From: Planctomycetota bacterium
Lineage (GTDB): Bacteria; Planctomycetota; UBA1135; UBA2386
Length of the DNA: 64,000 nucleotides
Direction of reading: 5' to 3'
Assembly (NCBI GenBank): GCA_029936315.1
Contig: JAPYTD010000019.1
Span: 1-64,000, forward strand
Below, one piece after another: positions 8,529 through 18,561 of the stretch; the stretch's first letter is position 1; each line of letters starts with the position of its first letter. The position numbers and the translations under genes were made by a program. The notes under the pieces are model-generated. The model had not been told where the DNA came from, searched no databases, and saw only the letters and a program-made list of their open reading frames with translations.

Positions 8529-11500
8529 ACGGCTGGCTGCTAGCGCGGCGCGGCATGCGTCACTATTGGCGCACGCACCTCGGCGTGCTGCTCGGCGTCG
8601 CGTGCGCCACAACCGTGTTGGTCGGCGCCTTGTCCGTCGGCGACTCGGTCCGGCACAGTCTACTCGAGCAATCCTTGTGGCGAATTGGCCAGGTCTCCTC
8701 AGTGCTGGCGACTGGCGACCGCTTCGTGCAGGAGGATCTCGGCACTCGCATCGCTACCGCGATTGGCACGACCAACGACAGCAGCATAGTGCCGCGATGT
8801 GTGCCCGCCATCCAACTGGCGGGTGTCGCAGCAAGCGCCAGCGGCAAGACCCGCACCGGCATTGTCGATGTGTTTGGTGTCGACAACCGATTCTTCGCAA
8901 TGAGCGCTGGTGGCAAGCAGCTGCCCGCCCTCAGCGCTGGTGAAGCCATCCTCAATGAGCGGCTGGCCGCGCAACTTGGCGTCACGGTCGACGAAGAGAT
9001 CGTCGTGCGCGTTGAGAAGCCGAGCCTGATGCCGCGGGAAGCGGCGATGGCAACGGTCGACGACGTCTCGTTCGCACTGCGCGTCAAGATCCTCGACATC
9101 GTCGACGAACAGGAGTTCGGCCACTTCGGCCTGCGCGCAAGCCAGGTGCCGCCGTTCAATCTGTTCGTGTCGTTGGCGTGGCTGCAGCAAGAACTGTCCC
9201 TGCCGGGCCGCGCCAACATGCTGCTGACCGACGCATCGGTCGAGGCAGCCGACGCAGCCCTTCGAACCAAGTGGACGATCGCCGACGCCGAACTGAAGCT
9301 GACGAAGCGAGACCTTGGCAGGACCGTTGAGCTGACCAGCACGCGCGTCTTTCTCGATTCCGCAGTGGTCGACGCCGTCGCAGAGATTGCACCTGAGTCC
9401 GTCGGCGTCGTGACCTACTTCGTCAAATCGCTCAGCACGAAGACCGCGAGCACGCCCTATTCGATGGTGAGCGCCATTGGACCGATCAGTTCGCACCCCC
9501 CGATTGCGAGTTCGCGCATACCTGCCGCCCTCGCCGCGACGCAGGCGTTGGTACCCGAGACCACGCGCGACGATCAGATCATCTGCAACCAATGGCTCGC
9601 GGATGACCTCAACCTGAAGGTCGGCGATGCGATCGAGATGGCCTATTGGGTCATGAACAGCCAGCTGCAGTTTGAGGAGCGTACTCACAGCCTACGCGTG
9701 CACTCGATCGTGCCCATGACCGGAGCCGCCGCCGACCCAAGCCTGATGCCGGCGTTTCCGGGCCTCGCGGAAGCGAGAAGTTGTTCCGATTGGGACACGG
9801 GCATTCCGGTCGATCTGCAGCAACTCAGCGACAACGACCAAAAGTACTGGGAAGAGAACCGGGGCACGCCCAAGGCCTTTGTCACCCTGGCTACTGGCCA
9901 GCGACTGTGGCGCAACCGCTTTGGCACATTGACGGCCGTACGTGTCTCTGCAAACGACGCCATACAACTCGCGCGACAGCTGCCGGAGTTGGTCGAACCC
10001 AAAGCGCTCAACCTGTTCTTCCAAGACATCCGCGGCCCAGCGCTCGCCGCCGGAGTTCCCGCGACCGACTTTGGCGCGCTCTATCTTGGGCTCAGTTTCT
10101 TCCTGATCGTCGCAGCGCTACTGCTCGCGGCCATGCTGTTCGCGTTTGGCGTCGAACAACGCCAGGGCGAGATCGGCACTCTGCTCGCGGTTGGCTTCGA
10201 ACCGCGCACCGTGCACTGGCTGTTTGCCCGTGAAGCGTTGGTGCTGGCAACGATCGGGAGCGCCATCGGGGCCATCGCCGGCGCTGGTTACACGCACGCA
10301 GTGCTTGCCGCACTCGACACTCTGTGGCGCGACACCATTGGCCAGACCACCCTGACAGCGCACATCGTGCCCTCATCCGTGGCGTTCGGCGCATGCTGCG
10401 CGGTGCTCGCCGCATTGCTCGCCATCGCGTGGGCGATGCGCCGCACGTTCAGCAGACCCGCGGTCGAGTTGCTTACGTCGGCATCCGGTGTCGAACTGCC
10501 GCGCGCGAGACGTCGCTGGCTGACAACCGCGTTGTCGTTGGCGGCGTTGGCCGGCGCCGCCTTCTTGATCGGGCGCGCCCAGCCCAACCGTGCCACGAGC
10601 GCGTTCTTCGGCGGCGGTGCCTTGTTGCTGATCAGCGCCCTGTTCGCCTGCCGCAACCTGGTAACGCAACTCGGCAAGAAGACATCCGTAGGCCTACGCA
10701 GCATCGCGGCACTAGGAATGCGCAACTGCGGCCGCCGTCCCGGCCGCAGCCTGGCGACGATCGCCCTGTTGGCCAGCGGCACGTTTCTGGTGGTCGCGAT
10801 CCAAGCCAACCGTTTGACGCCACCTGTGGATGCCAGCCAGCGCAGCGCGGGAACTGGCGGTTTCACGCTGTTTGGGCGCACCACGCTGCCGGTGTTGCGC
10901 GACCTCGATAGCACTGCGGGGCGCGAAGCGTATGGCCTCGACGACGACGAACTGGCGGGCGTCGCGATCGTGCCGCTGCGCGTTCGCAGTGGCGACGACG
11001 CCAGCTGCCTCAACCTCGCGACAGCGCAGAACCCACAGTTGGTTGGCGTCGAGGCAGACCAACTCGCCAGACGCGCATGCTTCCGCTTCACGCGCTTCGA
11101 AGCAGCGGCAGAACCAGTCAGCAACCCATGGCTGCTACTCGATCGTGACTTCGGCGCCAACATCGTGCCGGCGATTGGCGACGGCGGCAGCGTCGCTTGG
11201 GCACTGCACAAGAAACTCGGCGATTCGCTGACCTACCGCGATGAAGCGGGCAATGACTTCCAGGTTCGCATCGTCGGCACCGTGGCCGACTCGATCCTGC
11301 AAGGCAACCTGATCATCGCCGACCATCACCTGCAACAGCGGTTTCCGTCAGCGTCCGGCTACCGCATGTTCTTGATCGATGCGCCGAGCGAACGCACCGA
11401 GCAGGTCGCCGCCGATCTGAGCCGCGCGCTGCTCGATGTCGGCCTCGAACTGACGCCAACTTCCGAACGACTCGCCGCGTTCCAGTCGGTGCAGAACACC

Positions 11501-11875
11501 TACCTGTTGATCTTCCAATTGCTCGGCGGCCTTGGCTTGTTACTCGGCACGGTTGGCCTCGGAATCGTGGTCTTGCGCAACGCCTTGGAACGCCGCGGTG
11601 AGCTCGCCATCGCGCGTGCCGTTGGCTTCGATCATGCTGCCGTGCGCCGTCTCGTGTTCCATGAGCACGGCGTGCTGCTGGCACTCGGACTGGCAGTTGG
11701 CGCAGTTGCTGCAGGGCTCGCACTACTGCCGGCGCTGCGCGCAGAGCGGGCGATGCCCATCTTGCCGATCCTCGGGTTCCTGGCGGTCATTGCGCTGAGC
11801 GGAGTATTTTGGGTCTGGGCCGCGAGCGCCCTGGCAACCCGCGGCCGCATGATCGACGGCTTGCGCGGCGACTAG
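8525..11875 (+). CDS. ABC transporter permease with two FtsX modules
   Basis: A 1116-residue permease. A first transmembrane helix (about residues 17-39) is followed by a large extracytoplasmic domain. A first FtsX core starts near 520 (VAALLLAAMLFAFGVEQRQGEIGTLLAVGF), and more helices lie between about 575 and 720. A second extracytoplasmic part spans about 760-985, and a second FtsX core starts near 990 (ERRGELAIARAVGF), with a last helix near 1082-1105. Two FtsX modules in one chain mean the protein could form a complete membrane unit with two copies of the ATPase encoded just before it. Single-module relatives (LolC, MacB) are 400-650 residues, so the length fits an internal duplication. 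Substrate is unknown. Confidence 0.85.
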   Translation: MNGWLLARRGMRHYWRTHLGVLLGVACATTVLVGALSVGDSVRHSLLEQSLWRIGQVSSVLATGDRFVQEDLGTRIATAIGTTNDSSIVPRCVPAIQLAGVAASASGKTRTGIVDVFGVDNRFFAMSAGGKQLPALSAGEAILNERLAAQLGVTVDEEIVVRVEKPSLMPREAAMATVDDVSFALRVKILDIVDEQEFGHFGLRASQVPPFNLFVSLAWLQQELSLPGRANMLLTDASVEAADAALRTKWTIADAELKLTKRDLGRTVELTSTRVFLDSAVVDAVAEIAPESVGVVTYFVKSLSTKTASTPYSMVSAIGPISSHPPIASSRIPAALAATQALVPETTRDDQIICNQWLADDLNLKVGDAIEMAYWVMNSQLQFEERTHSLRVHSIVPMTGAAADPSLMPAFPGLAEARSCSDWDTGIPVDLQQLSDNDQKYWEENRGTPKAFVTLATGQRLWRNRFGTLTAVRVSANDAIQLARQLPELVEPKALNLFFQDIRGPALAAGVPATDFGALYLGLSFFLIVAALLLAAMLFAFGVEQRQGEIGTLLAVGFEPRTVHWLFAREALVLATIGSAIGAIAGAGYTHAVLAALDTLWRDTIGQTTLTAHIVPSSVAFGACCAVLAALLAIAWAMRRTFSRPAVELLTSASGVELPRARRRWLTTALSLAALAGAAFLIGRAQPNRATSAFFGGGALLLISALFACRNLVTQLGKKTSVGLRSIAALGMRNCGRRPGRSLATIALLASGTFLVVAIQANRLTPPVDASQRSAGTGGFTLFGRTTLPVLRDLDSTAGREAYGLDDDELAGVAIVPLRVRSGDDASCLNLATAQNPQLVGVEADQLARRACFRFTRFEAAAEPVSNPWLLLDRDFGANIVPAIGDGGSVAWALHKKLGDSLTYRDEAGNDFQVRIVGTVADSILQGNLIIADHHLQQRFPSASGYRMFLIDAPSERTEQVAADLSRALLDVGLELTPTSERLAAFQSVQNTYLLIFQLLGGLGLLLGTVGLGIVVLRNALERRGELAIARAVGFDHAAVRRLVFHEHGVLLALGLAVGAVAAGLALLPALRAERAMPILPILGFLAVIALSGVFWVWAASALATRGRMIDGLRGD

Positions 11876-12018
11876 CCCACGCTCCACAGCAGAATACGGG
11901 CGCATGGGTGTCCTATGTACGTATGAGTCGCCAGCAAGGCCGCGGTGCCCCTTTCGCCGCCGCAACGACCCCTATATCCAATGATGTTAGCAAAGCCCTC
12001 CGTCCATAGGCCCTGACC

Positions 12019-13860
12019 ATGAACACCACTTCTGCCACGCTGTCGATTCCATTCTTGTTTGCTGGGGTCCTGGCCGCGCAAGCGCACGCAGGGTCAGCGG
12101 AAGAGGCAGCACTCGAGTCTGCGTTCCTGGCACAGATGGACGGCTGCCGCATGGTCGGTCACTTCACCGAAACCGGTTCAGACAAGCCACCGCAGAAGGA
12201 CAGCTACACGATTGCGGCGGTCAAGAAACTGCGCGATGAGAAGTGGCAGTTCGATGCCAAGATCGAATACGGCAGCAAGTCGGTGACGCTGCCGCTTGCG
12301 GTCGATATTTATTGGGCCGGTGATACGCCGACCATCCAGGTCAGCAGGCTACTCGTGCCAACGCTTGGCACGTTCGACGCGCGCATCGTTCTGCATGGCA
12401 ACCAATACGCTGGCCTTTGGTCCGGCAAGAATCACGGCGGCTACATGTATGGCGTCATCGAGCCACTACCCAAACCCAAGGAACAACAAGATCCAAAAGG
12501 CAAGGGCGCACGATGGGCGACGTGGCGCGGGCCGGATGGATCCGGCGTTGCACCAAACAGCAACCCGCCGACGGAATGGAGCGAAGACAACAACGTCAAG
12601 TGGAAGGTCACCGTGCCCGGCCTCGGCAACTCAACGCCGATCATTTGGGGAGACCGCATCTACCTGACGACCGCGGTCGAAACGGATGAAGAAGGTGCCG
12701 CGCCCAAGCTGCCGGACGCGAGTCCGCGCGCTGGCGCCGGAGGCGGTCGCACGCGACCCGGTAGCACTCGACCGGGCGGCAATCGCAGTGGCCGTGGCAA
12801 CCGGCGTGGTGGTCGACGCGGCGGCTGGGGCAGCAAGCCGGCACCGACCAAGGTGTTCGACTTCCGCGTCGTCGCCCTCAATCGTAACGACGGCTCGGTA
12901 ATCTGGAGCAAGAGCGTCAAGAAGGCGGTGCCACACGAAGGCGGCCACGCGACCGGTTCGCAAGCATCGGGCTCCCCCATTACCGACGGCGAACACATCT
13001 ACGCGCATTTTGGTTCGCGCGGCATCCACTGCCTCGATATATCGGGCGAACTGATCTGGTCGAAGGACTTCGGCCACATGCGCACGCGCAATCAGTTCGG
13101 GGAAGGCAGTTCGCCAGCACTGTCCGGCGACACGCTGATCATCAACTGGGACCACGAAGGCGATTCCTTCGTCTGCGCACTCAACAAGAAGACTGGTGAC
13201 GAGATCTGGCGCAAGCCGCGCAGAGAATCCACTAGCTGGACGACGCCGCTGATCGTCGAAGTCGACGGCAAGCGGCAGGCGATCATCGTCGCTACCGGTG
13301 CCACGCGTGCCTACGACGTCGCGACCGGCGACGTCATCTGGAGCACCACCGGCATGACGACCAACGCGATCCCGTCGCCGATCGTTCGCGACGGCATTGC
13401 TTACCTGATGAGCGGGTTCCGCGGAGCCGCGCTGCAAGCCATCAAACTGTCGGGCGCCAAGGGCGACATCACCGAGACCGAGCACATGCTGTGGCGCCAC
13501 AACCGCCAGACCTCGTACGTGCCTTCGGCCCTGCTCTACGGCAAGCACCTCTACTTTCTGCGCAGCAACACCGCGGTGCTGACATGCCTCGACGTCGAGA
13601 CCGGCAAGCCCGCGTTCGAAGGCCAACGCCTGTCCGGCCTGCGCACGGTCTATTCGTCCCCCGTCGGCGCCGGTGGCCGCATCTACCTACCGTCGCGCGA
13701 AGGCGTCACCAAGGTCTTCAAGGCCGGGGCAACGTTCGAAGAACTGGCAACGAACGAACTCGATGATGTGTTCGACGCGAGCCCAATCGTGATCGGCGAC
13801 GAGCTGTACCTGCGTGGCCACGAAGCGCTCTACTGCATCGCGAAGACCGAGAAGAAGTAG
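12019..13860 (+). CDS. Exported PQQ-like beta-propeller protein with Arg/Gly-rich insert
   Basis: A 613-residue predicted exported protein; residues 1-25 form a signal-peptide-like segment ending near AQAHA. Residues about 30-155 are an N-terminal domain I cannot assign. From about 165 (ARWATWRGPDGSGV) to the end there are PQQ-like propeller repeats with WRGPDG, DRIYLTT, GSPITDGEHIY and GDEIWRKP elements. Between about residues 232 and 275 lies a low-complexity stretch very rich in Gly and Arg that looks like a disordered loop between blades. No catalytic quinoprotein ligands are obvious, so a structural or binding role is more likely than a dehydrogenase. A 143-base gap separates it from the ABC permease, so it may have its own promoter. 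Confidence 0.78.
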   Translation: MNTTSATLSIPFLFAGVLAAQAHAGSAEEAALESAFLAQMDGCRMVGHFTETGSDKPPQKDSYTIAAVKKLRDEKWQFDAKIEYGSKSVTLPLAVDIYWAGDTPTIQVSRLLVPTLGTFDARIVLHGNQYAGLWSGKNHGGYMYGVIEPLPKPKEQQDPKGKGARWATWRGPDGSGVAPNSNPPTEWSEDNNVKWKVTVPGLGNSTPIIWGDRIYLTTAVETDEEGAAPKLPDASPRAGAGGGRTRPGSTRPGGNRSGRGNRRGGRRGGWGSKPAPTKVFDFRVVALNRNDGSVIWSKSVKKAVPHEGGHATGSQASGSPITDGEHIYAHFGSRGIHCLDISGELIWSKDFGHMRTRNQFGEGSSPALSGDTLIINWDHEGDSFVCALNKKTGDEIWRKPRRESTSWTTPLIVEVDGKRQAIIVATGATRAYDVATGDVIWSTTGMTTNAIPSPIVRDGIAYLMSGFRGAALQAIKLSGAKGDITETEHMLWRHNRQTSYVPSALLYGKHLYFLRSNTAVLTCLDVETGKPAFEGQRLSGLRTVYSSPVGAGGRIYLPSREGVTKVFKAGATFEELATNELDDVFDASPIVIGDELYLRGHEALYCIAKTEKK

Positions 13861-14203
13861 CCGCTCGCCAACCCAGGCGTTAGGGGCGTTAGGGCGGGAA
13901 TCCAAAACGAAACTTCGCGACCGAACTTCGGACTACGCCGGGTTCGGTGTCGCCCGATTGGTCCGGTCAAGTGGTCACCGGGTAGGCCCATGTGCGACGC
14001 TGGCCGCACCCAATCTTGCGATGATCCGCTAGCTGAGGGCGAGCCCGGCTGCCACGCATGCACACCATCGAGCTACAACACGTGGAAGTGCAAGTTCAGC
14101 GCCGCCTTCCTAGAGGACGATGAATGACGAGAGTCCGCCCTCGAGCTGAGCGGCTCTCATTGCGGCAAGAAGATTCCCTCAGCGTCCCACCAATTCAGGA
14201 AAG
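13861..14203. other. Intergenic region, no gene seen
   Basis: This 343-base gap holds no reading frame I can support. It has an imperfect inverted repeat at 14129-14158 (arms GAGAGTCCGC and GCGGCTCTC). That repeat is not followed by a T-run, so it is not a convincing terminator. An AGGA sits directly before the GTG start of the next gene. A promoter for the sugar-activation genes is expected here, but I cannot point to one. Confidence 0.5.
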
Positions 14204-15139
14204 GTGTCGCTGCTGGCGTTACCTTTCCCGAACCGCCCCGGCTCCCTACCAACAGTGAACATCCACAAAGCCGTCATTACGGCCGCAGGACCCGACCAAC
14301 GCTCGCTGCCTCTGCAGTCCTTGGTCGATCGCGACGGCACGGAAAAACCCGCCTTGGCGATCATCCTCGAGGAAGCCGCCAGTGCCGGCATCCAAGAGGT
14401 CTGCATCGTCGTGCACCGCGGGGACCGTGACGTCTACGCATCGACGCTGCCCGAAACGGGCGTGAAGATCCTCTACACGGAACAGCCGGAACCCCGCGGG
14501 TACGGGCATGCACTGTTCTGTGCCAAGGATTTCGTCGGGGATGATCCGTTCCTCCACCTCGTCAGCGACCACCTCTACATCAGCTATGGAGCTCGTACCT
14601 GCGCCCAGGAACTGGTCGAGATCGCCAGCCGCGAAGAGGCCGCCGTGTCCGCCGTGCAGCCGACCCGGGAGAGCATGTTGCCCTACTACGGAGTCGTCAG
14701 CGGAGTGCGCGAGGGCCGCAACAAGTCGCTCTACTCGGTTCGAGAAGTCATCGAGAAGCCGACTCCGACGCGGGCCGAACAATCCCTGGTGGTCCCCGGC
14801 CTGCGCGCTGGCCACTACCTATGCTTCCACGGCATGCACGTGCTCACCCCCACTGTAATGGAGATCCTCGCCGAGGACGTCGCCGCATCCGACACCTCGA
14901 CATCACCGAACAATGCACGCGTGCAACTGTCGACCGCCCTCAATCGCCTGGCCACCAAACAGCGCTACCTGGCCTTCGAGACGCTTGGCCATCGATACAA
15001 CATCGGCGTGAAGTACGGCCTCCTCAACGCACAACTCGCCCTCGCCCTGAGTGGCGACGACAGCGAGTTCGTTCTCTCGCAGATGCTTGAGCTGCTCGCC
15101 ACCCGTGAGCGCCAGATGATCTCGCAACGCGCCGACTAG
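14204..15139 (+). CDS. GalU-like sugar-nucleotidyltransferase
   Basis: A 311-residue protein resembling UTP-glucose-1-phosphate uridylyltransferase (GalU), which makes UDP-glucose from UTP and glucose-1-phosphate. Supporting stretches are HKAVITAAG (about 20-28), ILEEAASAGIQEVCIV (about 54-69), EPRGYGHALFCAKDFVGDDPF (about 97-117), the LVSDH site and a GHRYNIGVKYGLLNA ending typical of GalU. The usual G-x-G-T-R-F-L-P signature is degenerate here (GPDQRSLP), so activity or substrate may have shifted. The start is uncertain: GTG at 14204 follows an AGGA very closely, and GTG at 14255 would begin just before HKAV. It precedes the kinase/pyrophosphorylase fusion by 23 bases, so a shared pathway is likely. 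Confidence 0.7.
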   Translation: MSLLALPFPNRPGSLPTVNIHKAVITAAGPDQRSLPLQSLVDRDGTEKPALAIILEEAASAGIQEVCIVVHRGDRDVYASTLPETGVKILYTEQPEPRGYGHALFCAKDFVGDDPFLHLVSDHLYISYGARTCAQELVEIASREEAAVSAVQPTRESMLPYYGVVSGVREGRNKSLYSVREVIEKPTPTRAEQSLVVPGLRAGHYLCFHGMHVLTPTVMEILAEDVAASDTSTSPNNARVQLSTALNRLATKQRYLAFETLGHRYNIGVKYGLLNAQLALALSGDDSEFVLSQMLELLATRERQMISQRAD

Positions 15140-15162
15140 CCGAACAACGGATTGTCCTCACG

Positions 15163-18100
15163 ATGGTCAGCGAACTGATTTCCGTCATCGAATCCAACGC
15201 GCCGGCAACTCGGAATACGCCGCTCGAATCGATCTGTGCTGGCTGGCCGCGCGACCAATTGCTGGCCGAGTGCCAGGAACTCGACGCCTTCCGTCGATCG
15301 AGCGACAACCTCTATCATCGCGTGCGGGCACTCTTCTTCCTGTACGCGATCCACCGGTTCCACCTCCCTGGTTGCGGCGATCTACCACCGCTGGGCTTGG
15401 TTCCGTTCCCTGGCTTCAAGCTGCTACTCTCGCGACGGTTCGAAGAAGCGATCGAGTTGTTCCTGCAGGCGCAGAAGAAGAACGGCCCCAGCGACGCCAT
15501 CAGTAGCGCGCTCAGCACGAGTTATCACCAACTCGCCTTCCAGACCCTGGCCGATCAGGTCCGCCACAGTGTGCGCTCCGCGACTGGCAACCAGTGGATG
15601 TTCCGCATCGGCCACCCGAGCGATCACCCCCTGCGCATACGGCGCGAGTTGCAGACCCGATCGAAGCACGGCCCCTACCCATTGCTCCGGGAGCAGACCG
15701 CGGTCCGCATGGACCTCACCCACAGCGCCTGGAGTGACATCTTCTTCCTGGGCATGGACTACCCCGAGGCCGCGAAAGTCCTCAACGTCTCCGTCGACCT
15801 CGGCGTGCACAACCGAGACCAAAAGCCGCAGCCGCCGATCGAAGCCTGGCTCCGGCTGATCGACGAGCCGGTCCTACGGTTGACGAGTGTTGATCTCGCC
15901 GCCACGGCCGACATCACGGAACTCAACGAAGTCTTCGACTACGCCAAAGACTACCTGGGCCTGATCAAGGCCGCGGTCATCGCGTCGGGCATCGTGCCGC
16001 CGGGCATGGAAGGCTCGGGCCAGAGCCTCGGCGATCTGCTCGCACGTCTCGCCGGCCACGGGCGCGGCATCGAGATCGTCAGCTACGTGCGCGACATTCC
16101 GAAGGGCTCGCGCCTGGCTGTGTCGACCAATCTTCTCGGTTCGCTGATCGCCGTCTGCATGCGCGCGACCGGGCAGACCCAGAACCTCGTCGGCGACCTC
16201 TCCGAAGCCGAGCGACGGATCGTCGCCGCTCGCGCGATCCTCGGCGAATGGCTCGGCGGCTCCGGCGGTGGCTGGCAGGATTCGGGTGGCGTGTGGCCGG
16301 GGATGAAGTTGATCACTGGCCAGCTCGCGACCCAGGGGGACCCCGAGTTCGGCATCAGTCGCGGTCGGTTGCTCCCGGATCACCAAATCCTCACCGACGC
16401 CGACGCCAGCCCCGAAGTCCGCCAGCGACTACAGGACAGCATGGTCTTGGTGCATGGCGGCATGGCCCAGAACGTCGGTCCGGTCCTCGAGATGGTCACC
16501 GAGAAGTACCTCCTGCGATCCGCCGATGAGTGGCTCTGTCGCCACGATGCTCTGCAGGTGCTCGACGAGGTGCTCGACGCGCTCCGATCCAACGACATCC
16601 CAGGCCTCGCTGCCGCGACCTCGCGCAACTTTGAGGGTCCGATCCAAGGCATTATCCCGTGGGCCTCCAACCTGTTCACCGAGACGGTGATCGAGAAGGT
16701 TCGAAAACGACACGGCACCGACTACCTCGGCTTCTGCATGCTCGGCGGGATGTCGGGCGGCGGGATGGGCTTCCTGTTCAAACCCCACGCACGCGCCGCG
16801 GCCCAAGAGGATCTCCTCGAGATCATGATCACGTGCAAACGCGAACTTGAGAGCGGTATGCCGTTCGCCATGGACCCGGTGATCTACGACTTCGAGATCA
16901 ACACACGCGGTACGTGGTGCACGATCCTCGAAGGCAAAGACGCGCTGCTGCCAGCCCAGTACTACACCCTGATCGTGCCCGGTCTGCTGCAACAGAAACG
17001 CCACCGCCTACCCGTACTGCGCCGCGCCGAACTCGACCGTTTCGGCAGCGCCTGCCGCAACCGTCCGGAACTCAAATGGGTCGTCGGATCCCTGTTCGAC
17101 CGACTCTTTCCCAGGCTCCAGGGCAAGCGATCCAGTGCCGAAACCCTGCCGGTCCTACTCGAAGCCAACGGCTTCGACGCCCACCTCCACGCGGAGATCC
17201 GCATCGACCTACGGGCGGGGAGGATCGGCCTGGCGCAGAATCGACTACCGGCCAATACGGAGATCCTCGACGCGCGGCCGGCAGATGTCATCGACACCCT
17301 CGACGGCCGCCCAAAGGCCGACCACGAGCGCGGCGCCGCGGCCCTGGCCGCGGGGCGAGTCGGCATCGTCACCTTGGCCGCCGGCGCCGGCAGTCGATGG
17401 ACCCAGGGCGCTGGCGTCGTCAAGGCCATCAACCCGTTCTGCAAGTTCGCCGGCCGGCACCGCACGTTCCTCGAAGCACACTTGGCCAAGAGCCGCCGTA
17501 CCGGCGAGCTCCACGGCACACAACCGACCCACGTCATCACGACGAGCTACCTCACCCACGGCCCGATCAGCGACCACCTGCAGCGGCGCTCGAACTACGG
17601 CTACCGAGGCCCGCTCCACCTCTCGCCCGGCCGCGCCGTCGGCCTGCGCCTGGTGCCGATGGAACGCGACCTGCGATTCGCATGGGAAGAGTTGCCCCAG
17701 CAGATGCTGGACGAACAGGCCCAGAAGGTGCAGGACAGCCTGCACAATGCGCTGATCGGTTGGGCCCAGGAGGCCGGCGAAGCCACCGACTACACGGACA
17801 ACCTACCGAATCAGTGCCTCCACCCCGTCGGTCACTGGTTCGAAGTCCCCGGCCTCCTGCGCAACGGCGTGCTCCGCACGATGCTCACCGAGCGGCCGCA
17901 ACTCGAGCACCTGCTGCTCCACAACATCGATACCCTCGGCGCGGACCTCGACCCCGCCATCTTGGGCGTGCACATCGACCGCGGCGCCACGCTGAGTTTC
18001 GAAGTCACCCCGCGGCGGCTCGAAGATCGGGGCGGCGGACTGGCCCGTGTCGACGGCCAACCGCGACTGATCGAAGGCCTCGCGATGCCGCGCGAAGAGG

Positions 18101-18489
18101 ATGAGTTCCAGCTCTCCTACTACAATTCCCTGACGACTTGGATCCACATCGACGGCTTGCTGGAGAAGTTTCAACTCGATCGCGACGACCTCGACGACAC
18201 CGCGAAGGTGGACAGTGCCGTGCGACGCATCAGCACCAAGATGCCGACCTACGTCACGCTCAAGGAAGTCAAGAAGCGCTGGGGTCACGGCCAGGAGGAC
18301 GTCTTCCCGGTGACCCAGTTCGAGAAGCTCTGGGGCGATATGTCCGCCCTACCAGGCTTGCGATGTGACTACATCGTCGTGCCACGGTTCCGCGGCCAAC
18401 AGCTGAAGGATCCAGACCAACTTGATGGTTGGCTGCGCGATGGGTCCGCCGCCCACGTGGACTCGCTGTGCTCGTGGACCGACGACTGA
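15163..18489 (+). CDS. GHMP-kinase-like domain fused to UDP-sugar pyrophosphorylase
   Basis: A 1108-residue composite protein. The N-terminal half carries GHMP-kinase-like landmarks: VRMDLTHSAWSDIFF near residue 181 (sugar-binding motif 1), IPKGSRLAVSTNLLGSLI near 310 (motif 2, ATP loop, somewhat degenerate) and LGGMSGGGMGFLFKP near 527 (motif 3). The C-terminal half has VTLAAGAGSRW near 735 and later LHPVGHWFE and LLHNIDTLGADLD, as in eukaryotic-type UDP-glucose pyrophosphorylases. Such a chain could phosphorylate a free sugar at C1 and then make the UDP-sugar. This mirrors FKP (fucokinase/GDP-fucose pyrophosphorylase) with the domains in opposite order. Degenerate kinase motifs leave kinase activity open. 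It follows a GalU-like gene by 23 bases. Confidence 0.72.
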   Translation: MVSELISVIESNAPATRNTPLESICAGWPRDQLLAECQELDAFRRSSDNLYHRVRALFFLYAIHRFHLPGCGDLPPLGLVPFPGFKLLLSRRFEEAIELFLQAQKKNGPSDAISSALSTSYHQLAFQTLADQVRHSVRSATGNQWMFRIGHPSDHPLRIRRELQTRSKHGPYPLLREQTAVRMDLTHSAWSDIFFLGMDYPEAAKVLNVSVDLGVHNRDQKPQPPIEAWLRLIDEPVLRLTSVDLAATADITELNEVFDYAKDYLGLIKAAVIASGIVPPGMEGSGQSLGDLLARLAGHGRGIEIVSYVRDIPKGSRLAVSTNLLGSLIAVCMRATGQTQNLVGDLSEAERRIVAARAILGEWLGGSGGGWQDSGGVWPGMKLITGQLATQGDPEFGISRGRLLPDHQILTDADASPEVRQRLQDSMVLVHGGMAQNVGPVLEMVTEKYLLRSADEWLCRHDALQVLDEVLDALRSNDIPGLAAATSRNFEGPIQGIIPWASNLFTETVIEKVRKRHGTDYLGFCMLGGMSGGGMGFLFKPHARAAAQEDLLEIMITCKRELESGMPFAMDPVIYDFEINTRGTWCTILEGKDALLPAQYYTLIVPGLLQQKRHRLPVLRRAELDRFGSACRNRPELKWVVGSLFDRLFPRLQGKRSSAETLPVLLEANGFDAHLHAEIRIDLRAGRIGLAQNRLPANTEILDARPADVIDTLDGRPKADHERGAAALAAGRVGIVTLAAGAGSRWTQGAGVVKAINPFCKFAGRHRTFLEAHLAKSRRTGELHGTQPTHVITTSYLTHGPISDHLQRRSNYGYRGPLHLSPGRAVGLRLVPMERDLRFAWEELPQQMLDEQAQKVQDSLHNALIGWAQEAGEATDYTDNLPNQCLHPVGHWFEVPGLLRNGVLRTMLTERPQLEHLLLHNIDTLGADLDPAILGVHIDRGATLSFEVTPRRLEDRGGGLARVDGQPRLIEGLAMPREEDEFQLSYYNSLTTWIHIDGLLEKFQLDRDDLDDTAKVDSAVRRISTKMPTYVTLKEVKKRWGHGQEDVFPVTQFEKLWGDMSALPGLRCDYIVVPRFRGQQLKDPDQLDGWLRDGSAAHVDSLCSWTDD

Positions 18490-18561
18490 TCGCGTCACAC
18501 GCTACTCGCAGTCGCCCGCGGCGCTCCGCGTTCTGACGAACTGACGCGGCCCTACTTCGGC

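Noticed and set aside
14129-14158. Inverted repeat before the GalU-like gene, considered as a terminator
   Set aside because: No T-run follows and it is about 270 bases from the upstream stop; kept only as a note in the gap description.
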